A DNA stretch of 10,195 bases from an uncultured Pirellulaceae bacterium (lineage in GTDB: Bacteria > Planctomycetota > Planctomycetia > Pirellulales > Pirellulaceae), in NCBI GenBank assembly GCA_934278005.1, contig CAKQWG010000116.1, positions 1-10,195 on the forward strand, given 5' to 3'. The notes beneath the pieces are model-generated. The model had not been told where the DNA came from and searched no databases. It worked only from the letters and a program-made list of their open reading frames with translations. Shown in pieces: positions 1 to 6,445 of the stretch (position 1 is its first letter; every line of letters begins with the position of its first letter). The position numbers and the translations under genes are program-made.

Positions 1-1
1 G

Positions 2-259
2 GCGACCGCTGATGGTCAGTCCAATTCGCTGACGATCCACAGCGACGCCAAGATTTACTTGCTGGATCTGGACGGATCGCAAACAGTCACCATGCCCCTA
101 GCAAATAAGCGGCATGGTTGGGTACAAGTACTGCGAGGCTCTATTGAGGTCAATGGCAAGTCGCTCGAGGTCAGCGACGGTGCCGCCATCAGCGAGGAGG
201 AGTCGATTGAACTGAAGACCAATGCGACGGCTGAATTGATGTTGTTCGATCTAGCTTAG
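2..259 (+). CDS. Pirin family protein (YhhW-like), C-terminal part only
   Basis: This reading frame is open from base 2 to a TAG stop at 257-259 and gives the last 85 residues of a protein whose start lies left of the window. The sequence matches the C-terminal cupin half of YhhW-type pirins: an SLTIHSDAKIYL strand, then RHGWVQVLRGSIEVNG, then GDGAAISEE or similar, ending in ELMLFDLA. Pirins of this type are cytoplasmic bicupins, some of which have quercetin 2,3-dioxygenase activity with an Fe or other divalent metal. The metal-binding His/Glu set lies in the N-terminal cupin, outside the window, so activity cannot be judged here. A TTG at 59 is in frame but internal to the domain and is not a start. 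A WrbA-type quinone reductase follows 141 bases downstream on the same strand, which suggests a shared role with quinones or flavonoids, by inference only. Confidence 0.85.
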   Translation, partial: ATADGQSNSLTIHSDAKIYLLDLDGSQTVTMPLANKRHGWVQVLRGSIEVNGKSLEVSDGAAISEEESIELKTNATAELMLFDLA

Positions 260-400
260 CAACAAGCAACAAGCAACAGCGCATTCACCTGCGGCAGATC
301 ACCGACTGGTCGCTGCACCGCATGTGGCAGGTAGTATAAGATTCGGTTCCGGGCGGTCTCGCTCGGGAAGGCAAAATTCACACCAAGGGAGCATCCGGCG

Positions 401-1009
401 ATGAAAATTCATGTTGTGTTCTACAGTATGTACGGCCACGTCTTTCAAATGGCCGAGGCCGTAGCCGAGGGAGCGAAGTCAGTTGAGGGGGCCGATGTGA
501 AGCTGTATCAGGTAGCCGAGACGCTTCCCGATGACGTGCTCGAAATGATGAACGCCAAACAGGCCCGCAAGGGGTTTGCCCACGTGCCGATTATCGATAC
601 CAAACAGTTGGCCGAAGCAGACGCCGTGATTTTCGGCACTCCCACACGCTTCGGCAATATGGCTGCCCAGATGCGTGCCTTCCTGGATTCCACCGGCGGG
701 CTGTGGAAGAACGGAGACTTGGTTGGCAAGGTCGGCAGTGTGTTTGCGTCGACGGCCACTCAGCACGGTGGACAGGAAACGACCATCACCAGCTTTCACA
801 CGACCCTTCTGCATCAGGGCATGATCATCGTCGGCGTGCCCTACTCATGCCCGGAGCTCAGTGAGATGGGCGAGATTAGCGGCGGCACGCCCTATGGAGC
901 GACGACTATCGCAAAAAATGATGGATCGCGCCAACCGAGCGCCAATGAACTAGCCATCGCGCGCTTCCAAGGCAGGCATGTGGCGGAGATTACCAAGAAG
1001 CTCGTCTGA
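401..1009 (+). CDS. wrbA: NAD(P)H:quinone oxidoreductase, WrbA type
   Basis: A 202-residue flavodoxin-like protein, close to the roughly 198 residues usual for WrbA. The family is a cytoplasmic tetramer that binds FMN and reduces quinones by two electrons using NAD(P)H, avoiding semiquinone and superoxide formation. Visible FMN-site motifs are the phosphate loop YSMYGH (residues 8-13), TPTRFGNM (80-87), [12 protein letters not shown] (117-128) with a further His at 133, and [11 protein letters not shown] (160-170) followed by DGSRQPS (174-180), the typical WrbA signature. The ATG at 401 has a good Shine-Dalgarno, AAGGGAG at 385-391, nine bases upstream. The gene stands between a pirin and a carbonic anhydrase on the same strand, with 141 and 120 bases of spacing, so it may have its own promoter. 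No truncation or missing motif is seen. A plain flavodoxin is unlikely given the WrbA insert and C-terminal motif. Confidence 0.96.
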   Translation: MKIHVVFYSMYGHVFQMAEAVAEGAKSVEGADVKLYQVAETLPDDVLEMMNAKQARKGFAHVPIIDTKQLAEADAVIFGTPTRFGNMAAQMRAFLDSTGGLWKNGDLVGKVGSVFASTATQHGGQETTITSFHTTLLHQGMIIVGVPYSCPELSEMGEISGGTPYGATTIAKNDGSRQPSANELAIARFQGRHVAEITKKLV

Positions 1010-1129
1010 GCGCGAGCACATGCAGCCGCATTTTGGACCACTCGACTCGACTTTTCTCCTGGAGCTAGTTCGCTACAATGGAGGCACTTTGAAGAAAACC
1101 TCCCCCATTTTTGCTTAGAACATCCAACA

Positions 1130-1801
1130 ATGCGTCTGCTACCTCACCTCATCGAGAACAATCGCTCGTGGGCCGAAAGCGTTCTTAAAGAGGACCCAGA
1201 ATTCTTTGCCAAACTTGCACGGGGCCAAAAGCCGGAAATACTGTGGATCGGCTGTGCCGATAGCAGGGTGCCAGCCAATCAGATTATCGGGCTCAAGCCA
1301 GGCGAAGTCTTCGTCCACCGTAACATTGCCAATGTGGTCGTCCATAGCGATTTCAATTGTCAAAGTGTGATTGAGTTTGCGGTCAGTGTCATCCAGGTCA
1401 AGCACATCATCGTCTGCGGGCACTACAGCTGCGGTGGCGTCAAAGCGGCGACCCAGGATCATCACGTCGGGCTCATCGATGGCTGGTTACGCCACATTCG
1501 CGACGTTCGTCAGAAGCATGACGCGGTATTGCGGAAGATTAGCGATGAAGATCAACTGATCGACCGACTGTGTGAGCTGAACGTGGTCGAACAGGCCAAG
1601 AACGTGTGCTATTCTACCGTCGTCCAAGAGGCCTGGGACCATGGCCGCGAGCTTTCGGTGCATGGCTGGATTTATGCCATTAAAGATGGATTGCTCCGCG
1701 ATTTGAATGTCACGATCGCCGGAACTAATGAGATTGCCGAAGCCTATCGAGTAGCCGTTAATCGGCCAAGCAAGGAGTCCGCCGAGGATTCAGTTCAGTG
1801 A
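1130..1801 (+). CDS. can: Beta-class carbonic anhydrase, type II (Can)
   Basis: A 223-residue protein that aligns along its whole length with E. coli Can (220 residues). It interconverts CO2 and bicarbonate in the cytoplasm. The zinc set is complete: Cys42 and Asp44 in GCADSR (41-46), His98 and Cys101 in GHYSCGG (97-103), with Arg46 forming the catalytic dyad with Asp44. Trp39, Arg64 and the Tyr of HGWIY (Tyr182) match the residues that form the non-catalytic bicarbonate pocket of allosteric type II enzymes, so inhibition by bicarbonate at low pH is expected from the family. The ATG at 1130 has no obvious Shine-Dalgarno. A near-consensus -10 (TACAAT, 1074-1079) lies about 50 bases upstream but no good -35 is visible. 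It precedes the oxaloacetate decarboxylase gene by 58 bases, so bicarbonate supply for carboxylation or handling of released CO2 are both possible roles. Confidence 0.97.
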   Translation: MRLLPHLIENNRSWAESVLKEDPEFFAKLARGQKPEILWIGCADSRVPANQIIGLKPGEVFVHRNIANVVVHSDFNCQSVIEFAVSVIQVKHIIVCGHYSCGGVKAATQDHHVGLIDGWLRHIRDVRQKHDAVLRKISDEDQLIDRLCELNVVEQAKNVCYSTVVQEAWDHGRELSVHGWIYAIKDGLLRDLNVTIAGTNEIAEAYRVAVNRPSKESAEDSVQ

Positions 1802-1859
1802 GCGGGCGGCGCAGGGTGAATCATCATCGAAATCCATCGTCTTTGTAAAAGAGTCTGAT

Positions 1860-2732
1860 ATGCTTCGCTGGCATAGGCGTCGACAGCAGTTGCGTGAGTT
1901 ACTGCAACGGGACGGCTGCATTTATCCCGCGTCGGTGTACGATCCCGTGTCGGTTCGCATCGCCGAGGACCTGGGATTTGATCTGGGTATCTTTGGCGGC
2001 TCGGTCGCGTCGCTTACCGTGCTAGGCGCACCAGATCTGATCCTGCTGACCCTTTCGGAGTTAGCCGCCCAAATGATGCGAATTTCCCGCGCCAGCCAGT
2101 TGCCCGTGCTGGTCGATGCCGATCATGGTTACGGCAATGCACTGAATACAATGCGCTGCGTCCAGGAACTAGAAGCGGCCGGCGTGGCCGGGCTGTCTGT
2201 AGAGGATACCGACCTGCCAGCCGCGGCCGGTTCGGCGGGCCAGCCGCAGTTGATTTCGGTAGATGAAGGAGTCGGCAAAATTAAGGCCGCCCTGAGTGCT
2301 CGCACCGACCCAGCTTTGGTCATCGCCGCGCGCACCAGCGCCGCTGTAATCAGCGATGCAGACGATGCAGCCGAGCGGATGCGGGCTTACGAGCAAGCGG
2401 GGGCGGATGCACTGTTCCTTTATGGGGTCAAAGATCTTACTGGTCTGGAAACCGTCGCTCGTGCCACAACTTTACCTTTCGTTCTCGGCAATGCCCCGCG
2501 CGCGGTGAGACAACCGGCGGTCCTGGCAGCAAATCGCGTCAAGATCTATCTGCAGGGACACCAACCGTTTGCCGCCGCCACGCAGGCCATCTATGATACG
2601 CTGAGGCGACTGAAGGCTGGTGAAGACCCCGAGCAGCTGCCCAATCTAGCGTCCGCTTCACTGATGGAGGCGGTCTCGCGAAGCGGGGACTATGAACGCT
2701 GGGCGGCTCAGTTTCTCACTCTAGAAGAATAA
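1860..2732 (+). CDS. Oxaloacetate decarboxylase, PEP mutase/isocitrate lyase superfamily (PA4872-like)
   Basis: A 290-residue TIM-barrel protein resembling Pseudomonas aeruginosa PA4872, a soluble Mg-dependent oxaloacetate decarboxylase that yields pyruvate and CO2. It is not related to the biotin-dependent membrane enzyme. Family marks seen: SVYDPVSVRIAEDLGFDLGI (residues 25-44), GGSVASL (46-52), the metal-binding DADHGYGN (86-93, Asp88), SVEDT (113-117), AARTSA (156-161, Arg158), and GHQPF (233-237, His234). Asp88, Arg158 and His234 correspond to Asp88, Arg159 and His235 of PA4872; the His is what separates this group from PEP mutase, methylisocitrate lyase and isocitrate lyase. The Cys-bearing loop (KKCG or KRCGH) of isocitrate and methylisocitrate lyases is absent. 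The ATG at 1860 has only a weak AAAAGAG (1847-1853) upstream. It follows the carbonic anhydrase gene by 58 bases, which could be co-transcription. Carboxyphosphonoenolpyruvate mutase is a less likely alternative name. Confidence 0.87.
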   Translation: MLRWHRRRQQLRELLQRDGCIYPASVYDPVSVRIAEDLGFDLGIFGGSVASLTVLGAPDLILLTLSELAAQMMRISRASQLPVLVDADHGYGNALNTMRCVQELEAAGVAGLSVEDTDLPAAAGSAGQPQLISVDEGVGKIKAALSARTDPALVIAARTSAAVISDADDAAERMRAYEQAGADALFLYGVKDLTGLETVARATTLPFVLGNAPRAVRQPAVLAANRVKIYLQGHQPFAAATQAIYDTLRRLKAGEDPEQLPNLASASLMEAVSRSGDYERWAAQFLTLEE

Positions 2733-2781
2733 GTCGACGATGCACCACTATAGAGCAGGAGGCTTCCACGAACTGAGCACA

Positions 2782-2797
2782 GCGGTCTGTCGACCGC
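2782..2797. repeat. Inverted repeat: 6-bp stem, 4-base loop
   Basis: GCGGTC (2782-2787) and GACCGC (2792-2797) are perfect reverse complements around a TGTC loop. The hairpin lies 50 bases after the stop codon of the oxaloacetate decarboxylase gene. No T-run follows on either strand, so a classical Rho-independent terminator is not supported; a transcript-end stabilising hairpin is possible. Confidence 0.45.
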
Positions 2798-2844
2798 GCT
2801 GGCTTGCCGTGCACAGGCGTGCTGCGAGTTGATGCAGTTGAACT

Positions 2845-2864
2845 TGCGGCCGTCTATGGCCGCA
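2845..2864. repeat. Inverted repeat: 7-bp stem, 6-base loop
   Basis: TGCGGCC (2845-2851) and GGCCGCA (2858-2864) form a perfect, very GC-rich stem around GTCTAT. It is the strongest hairpin in the gap between the decarboxylase and permease genes. There is no T-run after it, so a terminator role is uncertain; a dispersed genomic repeat or a protein-binding dyad are alternatives. Confidence 0.5.
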
Positions 2865-2975
2865 GCTACGCTTAACCTCTTTGCCGCGTTGAGTGTCTCG
2901 GCAATAGGTCTTTCTGTCTCGTAGCCCTGAGTGAATAAGAAGGCCGGTCCCATTGCTGTCGTCGTTACACTCTCC

Positions 2976-3014
2976 GTTGCCGCAAACCATTGCCGCAAAC
3001 CCTTGCCGCAAACC
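2976..3014. repeat. Three perfect tandem copies of a 13-bp repeat
   Basis: The unit NTTGCCGCAAACC occurs three times head to tail at 2976-2988, 2989-3001 and 3002-3014; only the first base changes (G, A, C). The unit contains the short dyad TTGC-CGCAA (a near-palindrome TTGCCGCAA). The array ends 44 bases before the chosen start of the SLC13 permease gene, the position expected for operator copies or a slipped-strand duplication. No matching copy was noticed elsewhere in the window. Confidence 0.75.
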
Positions 3015-3058
3015 TACCGCTGCCAGCGTAGCCCCAAGGTGTGCAAGCAGGTCGATGC

Positions 3059-4900
3059 ATGACGACTGAGATTTGGATCGTGACAGGTATTCTTGTGGCT
3101 ACGATTGTGGCCTTTATGCTGGACCGCTTGCGATCGGACTTCGTCGCTTTTTGCTCGCTGTTGGCGCTACTGCTGACTGGCATTTTGACTCCCCAAGAAG
3201 CCACGGCCGGCTTCTCCAACTCGCTTGTGCTCATGATTGCCGGGCTGTTTGTCGTTGGCGGAGCAATACTTCAATCGGGAGTCGCTGACCTGGCCGGACG
3301 ATGGTTGGGTCGAGTGGGAGGTACCTCTACGATTCGACAGACCTTCACGGTGATGCTGGCTACTGCCATGCTGGCTGCGGTGCTCAGTGCCAACGGAACC
3401 GTGGCGGTAATGCTGCCTATTGTGCTGAGTCTGTGTCGTCGAAGCGGAGTTTCACCTACCAAGCTTCTGATCCCACTGGCCTTTGCGGCGTCCTTGGGAG
3501 GAGCGCTGACACTGATCGGGACGACAACAAATCTTGTGGTTAGCACAGAACTGCGCGAAGCGGGACTGAAACCGTTCGGTTTTTTCTCATTTGCGCCAGC
3601 CGGTTTGGTGATGTTCACTATTGGCGTCGTGTATATGGTAACGGTAGGCACACGACTGCTGCCCAAACCGCCAAGCGGTGCGGGGCAGGATGAGCGGGGA
3701 GATCGAATGCAGGGTTTCGTCTCTCGCCCGGCACTTATTCACAGCTATGGAGTGGGAACTCAAGTCTGCAAAGTACGCATCCCCCATCAGTCCGAATTTG
3801 TGGGACAGACGCTTCGCGATCTTCAGCTGCGATCCGTCTTTCACGTCAACGCGCTAGCGGTGTCCACGCCGGGACGACATGGGCCGGTGGCTCGTCGCTG
3901 CAATGCGGACACGCTTTTGCAGGTGGGAGACATTTTGTTCATTAAGTCTTCCAGCAAAGAAGCGATCGCGGACCTCGTCCAGGGTGGGCACGTCGAACTG
4001 ATCGATCCGGTGGCAGAACTTCCGAGCGTCGTTCATCTGGCTGAATTAATCGTCCCGCCGCGTTCAGAACTCATCGGTAGAACCGTGCGCGAGATCGATT
4101 TCTTTCGCACCTTTGGTGCTATGGTCCTCGCCTTGCAGCATGGCGCCCAAAGAGACGTAACTCGAACCTCGGATACTCCACTGCAGACCGGCGACACGTT
4201 GTTGATTGCCGCCAATGCCGGTGCGCTCAAGAGACTGCGCAACTCAAGAAGCAACCTCTTGCTGGTTAGTGAGCAGGAAGAGCAATCCGAGCCACCGCTG
4301 CGCGCGTCGGCAGGCTGGGTCGTCGTGATCTTGGTCGCCATGCTATTGGTCATGACCACGGGAATGGTTGCCAACGTAACCGCAGTCTTAGTAGCGGCGG
4401 CCCTGATGGTGTGCGTAGGCGCTTTTCGCGGTTCCAGTGTCTACCGTAGTATCAACTGGGAAAGCATCGTGATGATCGCCTCGATCATGCCACTGGCGAT
4501 CGCGCTGGAAAAGACATCGGCACTGGAATTGATCGTCCGGGGAATTGTAGATCGCCCCGAGTTGACCAATCCCACGCTGCTGCTACTGCTACTGTTCATC
4601 ATCACGTCACTGCTGGGGCAGGCCATCTCCAGTACTGCGACAAGTCTGCTGGTCGCCCCGCTGGCGATGCAACTGGCCACGCAGCTGGAGATTTCTCCAT
4701 ATCCGCTGCTGATGGGCGTTGCACTGGCGGCGGCTTCCGCCTTTTCGACGCCGATCGCCTCACCGGTCAACGTTTTGGTGGCAGGTGCGGGTGGCTATCG
4801 CTTCGTCGACTTTTTGAAAGTTGGCGTACCGCTTCAATTGCTGATCCTCGTCGGCACGCTCATCATTGTGCCCATCCTATTCCCATTTTATCCCTCCTGA
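3059..4900 (+). CDS. SLC13-family anion permease with two RCK_C (TrkA-C) domains
   Basis: A 613-residue inner-membrane protein of the DASS/SLC13 type (IT superfamily), probably a cation-coupled importer of di- or tricarboxylates or sulfate. The N-terminal membrane half (residues about 4-200) has the hairpin and substrate motif GGALTLIGTTTNLVVS (147-162). The C-terminal membrane half (about 418-610) has the matching pair ISSTATSLLVAPLA (523-536) and FSTPIASPVNVLV (562-574). Between them is a soluble part with two RCK_C domains, about 232-310 and 322-400, each with the FVGQTLRDLQLR or LIGRTVREIDFF strand-helix and a following VGDILF or TGDTLL. This layout matches SAC1-like SLC13 proteins. I chose the ATG at 3059, with AGG at 3049-3051 seven bases upstream, because the protein then begins MTTEIWIVTGILVA as family members do. 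An in-frame GTG at 3041 would add six residues but has poor spacing. Substrate cannot be told from sequence. Confidence 0.9.
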   Translation: MTTEIWIVTGILVATIVAFMLDRLRSDFVAFCSLLALLLTGILTPQEATAGFSNSLVLMIAGLFVVGGAILQSGVADLAGRWLGRVGGTSTIRQTFTVMLATAMLAAVLSANGTVAVMLPIVLSLCRRSGVSPTKLLIPLAFAASLGGALTLIGTTTNLVVSTELREAGLKPFGFFSFAPAGLVMFTIGVVYMVTVGTRLLPKPPSGAGQDERGDRMQGFVSRPALIHSYGVGTQVCKVRIPHQSEFVGQTLRDLQLRSVFHVNALAVSTPGRHGPVARRCNADTLLQVGDILFIKSSSKEAIADLVQGGHVELIDPVAELPSVVHLAELIVPPRSELIGRTVREIDFFRTFGAMVLALQHGAQRDVTRTSDTPLQTGDTLLIAANAGALKRLRNSRSNLLLVSEQEEQSEPPLRASAGWVVVILVAMLLVMTTGMVANVTAVLVAAALMVCVGAFRGSSVYRSINWESIVMIASIMPLAIALEKTSALELIVRGIVDRPELTNPTLLLLLLFIITSLLGQAISSTATSLLVAPLAMQLATQLEISPYPLLMGVALAAASAFSTPIASPVNVLVAGAGGYRFVDFLKVGVPLQLLILVGTLIIVPILFPFYPS

Positions 4901-4954
4901 AACTCTGCCGCGTGTCGGGCGATGATTGGGGCGGCATCGCGCTGGTGGCAAAGC

Positions 4955-4976
4955 CTGTCGGTAAGTTTACCGGCGG
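4955..4976. terminator. Possible hairpin terminator in the convergent gap
   Basis: The centre is a perfect palindrome, CGGTAAGTTTACCG (4959-4972), extended outward to 4955-4976 with two G-T pairs. It starts 54 bases after the permease stop codon and sits between two converging genes, where a bidirectional terminator is expected. No clear T-run follows, so the call rests on the dyad and the position alone. Confidence 0.3.
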
Positions 4977-4977
4977 T

Positions 4978-5006
4978 TAGAAGATGGATGGATAGAAGAT
5001 GGATGG
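4978..5006. repeat. 14-bp direct repeat, two copies
   Basis: TAGAAGATGGATGG occurs at 4978-4991 and again at 4993-5006, separated by one base, directly after the palindrome at 4959-4972. It also contains the inner repeat ATGGATGG. It is probably a small tandem duplication in a non-coding stretch. The rest of the convergent gap up to 5170 shows only a G/T-rich run around 5112-5160 and no recognisable gene. Confidence 0.65.
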
Positions 5007-5170
5007 CCTGAGTGGGCTAAGTTGCACTGCAGTATTTATTCGCACTGTGGCAGTCGGCCGGGGAATGGTCGCTGATGAACTGAGTCCGCGTCAGCCCCGC
5101 GTCCATAACGCTAGTTGGCTGGCTGGTTATTGGTTGGCGTTGGGGCTGGCTTGTGTCACGGGCAAAAAGC

Positions 5171-6181
5171 TCATCGCAGTTTATCTTGCAAGCCGGCGAG
5201 GATATCGAATGCGCGCAGGCGATCTGCATGCTCATACACATCGCAGGTGAAGATTAGCTCATCGGCTTGGGTATGTTGCAGCAGCACCTGCAGTTTCTGC
5301 TTAATTGTCTCGGCGCTGCCGATCATGGCCATACTCAAAAAATCGTTTACCGCCTGCTCTTCATGGGGTTGCCAGAGGCCTTGCATGCTTTGAACCGGCG
5401 GCCGCATGAGCAGGCTTTGGCCACGAATCAACGCTAAGATGCGCTGAAAGGTGGTGGTGGCAAGAAACCTTGCGTGTGCATCGGTATCCGCGGCGACCAA
5501 GGGCACTCCCAACATCAGGTAAGGCTTGTCGAGCACCTGTGAAGGCTGAAACATGCGGCGATATAGCTCGATCGCCTGCATCATCATGCGAGGGGCGAAA
5601 TGCGAAGCAAACGCGTAAGGCAATCCCTTTTCTGCGGCCAGCTGCGCACTGAACAGGCTCGAACCGAGCAACCAAATTGGCACGTTGCTGTCGACCCCTG
5701 GCATGGCAATGACTTGCTGCCCTGTGCTGCGCGGTCCCAAGAATCTTTGCAACTCGGCTAGATCCTCGGGAAAGTCGTCGGCCGTTCCAGTGCGATGCTT
5801 ACGCAAGGCGCGGGCGGTGACTGGGTCCGTACCGGGTGCGCGGCCCAGCCCAAGATCAATCCGCCCCGGGTACAGCGCCTCCAGCGTACCGAACTGCTCG
5901 GCGATTACTAACGGCGCATGGTTGGGGAGCATGACTCCGCCCGCACCAACGCGAATTCGCCGCGTGCCGGCTGCTAGATATCCAATTAACAGAGACGTGG
6001 CTGAGCTGACGATAGCGTCCATGTTGTGGTGTTCAGCCACCCAAAAGCGAGTGAAGCCCAACCGCTCCACATGTTGAGCCAGTTCAAGCGATCGTTGCAA
6101 CGCGGGTCCCGGACCTTCGTCTGTGTCTTTGCGCGAGGCTAGGTCCAACACAGAAAAAGCCACTTTTTGCTGATCACTCAT
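5171..6181 (-). CDS. Luciferase-like (LLM class) flavin-dependent monooxygenase, YhbW/MsnO8 type
   Basis: A 336-residue bacterial-luciferase-fold TIM barrel, the usual length for the YhbW/MsnO8 subgroup. These soluble enzymes use reduced FMN, supplied by a separate reductase, and O2 to oxidise an organic substrate; the substrate of this one is unknown. Signature segments are FWVAEHHNM (residues 46-54), [22 protein letters not shown] (75-96, beginning with RIRVG), [17 protein letters not shown] (103-119), and near the end [12 protein letters not shown] (286-297) followed by DELIF (307-311). The ATG complement is at 6179-6181, with a weak GTGAG about ten bases upstream. It is convergent with the SLC13 gene and lies 264 bases downstream of the BNR-repeat gene on the same strand. 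A tandem palindromic repeat sits 36-123 bases before its start and could affect its expression. No flavin reductase gene is beside it. Confidence 0.92.
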   Translation of the reverse strand: MSDQQKVAFSVLDLASRKDTDEGPGPALQRSLELAQHVERLGFTRFWVAEHHNMDAIVSSATSLLIGYLAAGTRRIRVGAGGVMLPNHAPLVIAEQFGTLEALYPGRIDLGLGRAPGTDPVTARALRKHRTGTADDFPEDLAELQRFLGPRSTGQQVIAMPGVDSNVPIWLLGSSLFSAQLAAEKGLPYAFASHFAPRMMMQAIELYRRMFQPSQVLDKPYLMLGVPLVAADTDAHARFLATTTFQRILALIRGQSLLMRPPVQSMQGLWQPHEEQAVNDFLSMAMIGSAETIKQKLQVLLQHTQADELIFTCDVYEHADRLRAFDILAGLQDKLR

Positions 6182-6216
6182 ACGACAAATCTCACTGTTA
6201 AGCGGCGAAGTTATTC

Positions 6217-6304
6217 ATTGTACAACGATTGTCCCAATCGTTTACCCGCTTTGATTGTAGAACGATTGTCCCAATCGTTTCCCGTCTCCGATTGTAGAAC
6301 GATT
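6217..6304. repeat. 37-bp tandem repeat with 19-bp palindromic core, 2.4 copies
   Basis: Units start at 6217, 6254 and 6291, an exact 37-base period. The first two contain AACGATTGTCCCAATCGTT (6224-6242 and 6261-6279), in which AACGATTG and CAATCGTT are perfect 8-bp inverted arms around TCC. Each unit begins ATTGTA followed by C or G. The third unit keeps only ATTGTAGAACGATT and then diverges. The 10-base linkers differ between copies (ACCCGCTTTG and CCCGTCTCCG). The array lies between the stop of the BNR-repeat gene and the start of the luciferase-like gene, both on the minus strand. From memory, similar GATTGTCCCAATC palindromes are dispersed in intergenic DNA of Pirellula-like planctomycetes. 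It may be a REP-like element, a transcript-end hairpin or an operator array. Confidence 0.85.
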
Positions 6305-6445
6305 TTGTCAGGTATTTCCCATTTGGTTTGAAAGCTCACTGCCACGTCTGCAAACAATTGTGTCACTGCGAATTGCAGCCGGCCTGCATTAGAGTGAATC
6401 TCAAACAGTCGAACCTGGCGGTGACCCTATACAAAGTAGCGGAAT

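Larger units (their letters stand above)
2733..3058. other. 326-base intergenic region upstream of the SLC13 permease gene
   Basis: No convincing gene is seen on either strand here; the minus-strand frames that cross it have no recognisable domain or good ribosome site. It holds two GC-rich hairpins (2782-2797 and 2845-2864) and a triple 13-bp tandem repeat (2976-3014), each listed separately. The hairpins could end transcription or shape the 3' end of the decarboxylase transcript, although neither has a following T-run. The repeat ends 44 bases before the permease start, so it lies in that gene's leader or promoter. Confidence 0.6.

Noticed and set aside
1860..2732. Methylisocitrate or isocitrate lyase
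   Set aside because: The catalytic Cys loop of those enzymes is absent and the oxaloacetate decarboxylase His (His234) is present.
2708..3011. Small minus-strand genes in the decarboxylase-permease gap
   Set aside because: Two overlapping minus-strand frames cross the hairpins and the 13-bp repeats, with low-complexity, non-conserved-looking products and no ribosome site.
3041..3058. GTG start for the SLC13 permease
   Set aside because: AAGG lies only two bases upstream of it, which is too close, while the ATG at 3059 has better spacing and the family-typical N-terminus.
4999..5250. 83-residue plus-strand gene in the convergent gap
   Set aside because: It overlaps the end of the luciferase-like gene, has no recognisable motif and no good ribosome site.
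6217..6304. CRISPR array
   Set aside because: Only two full units occur, the linkers are 10 bases, the third unit is decayed, and no cas gene is present. A palindromic intergenic repeat explains it better.
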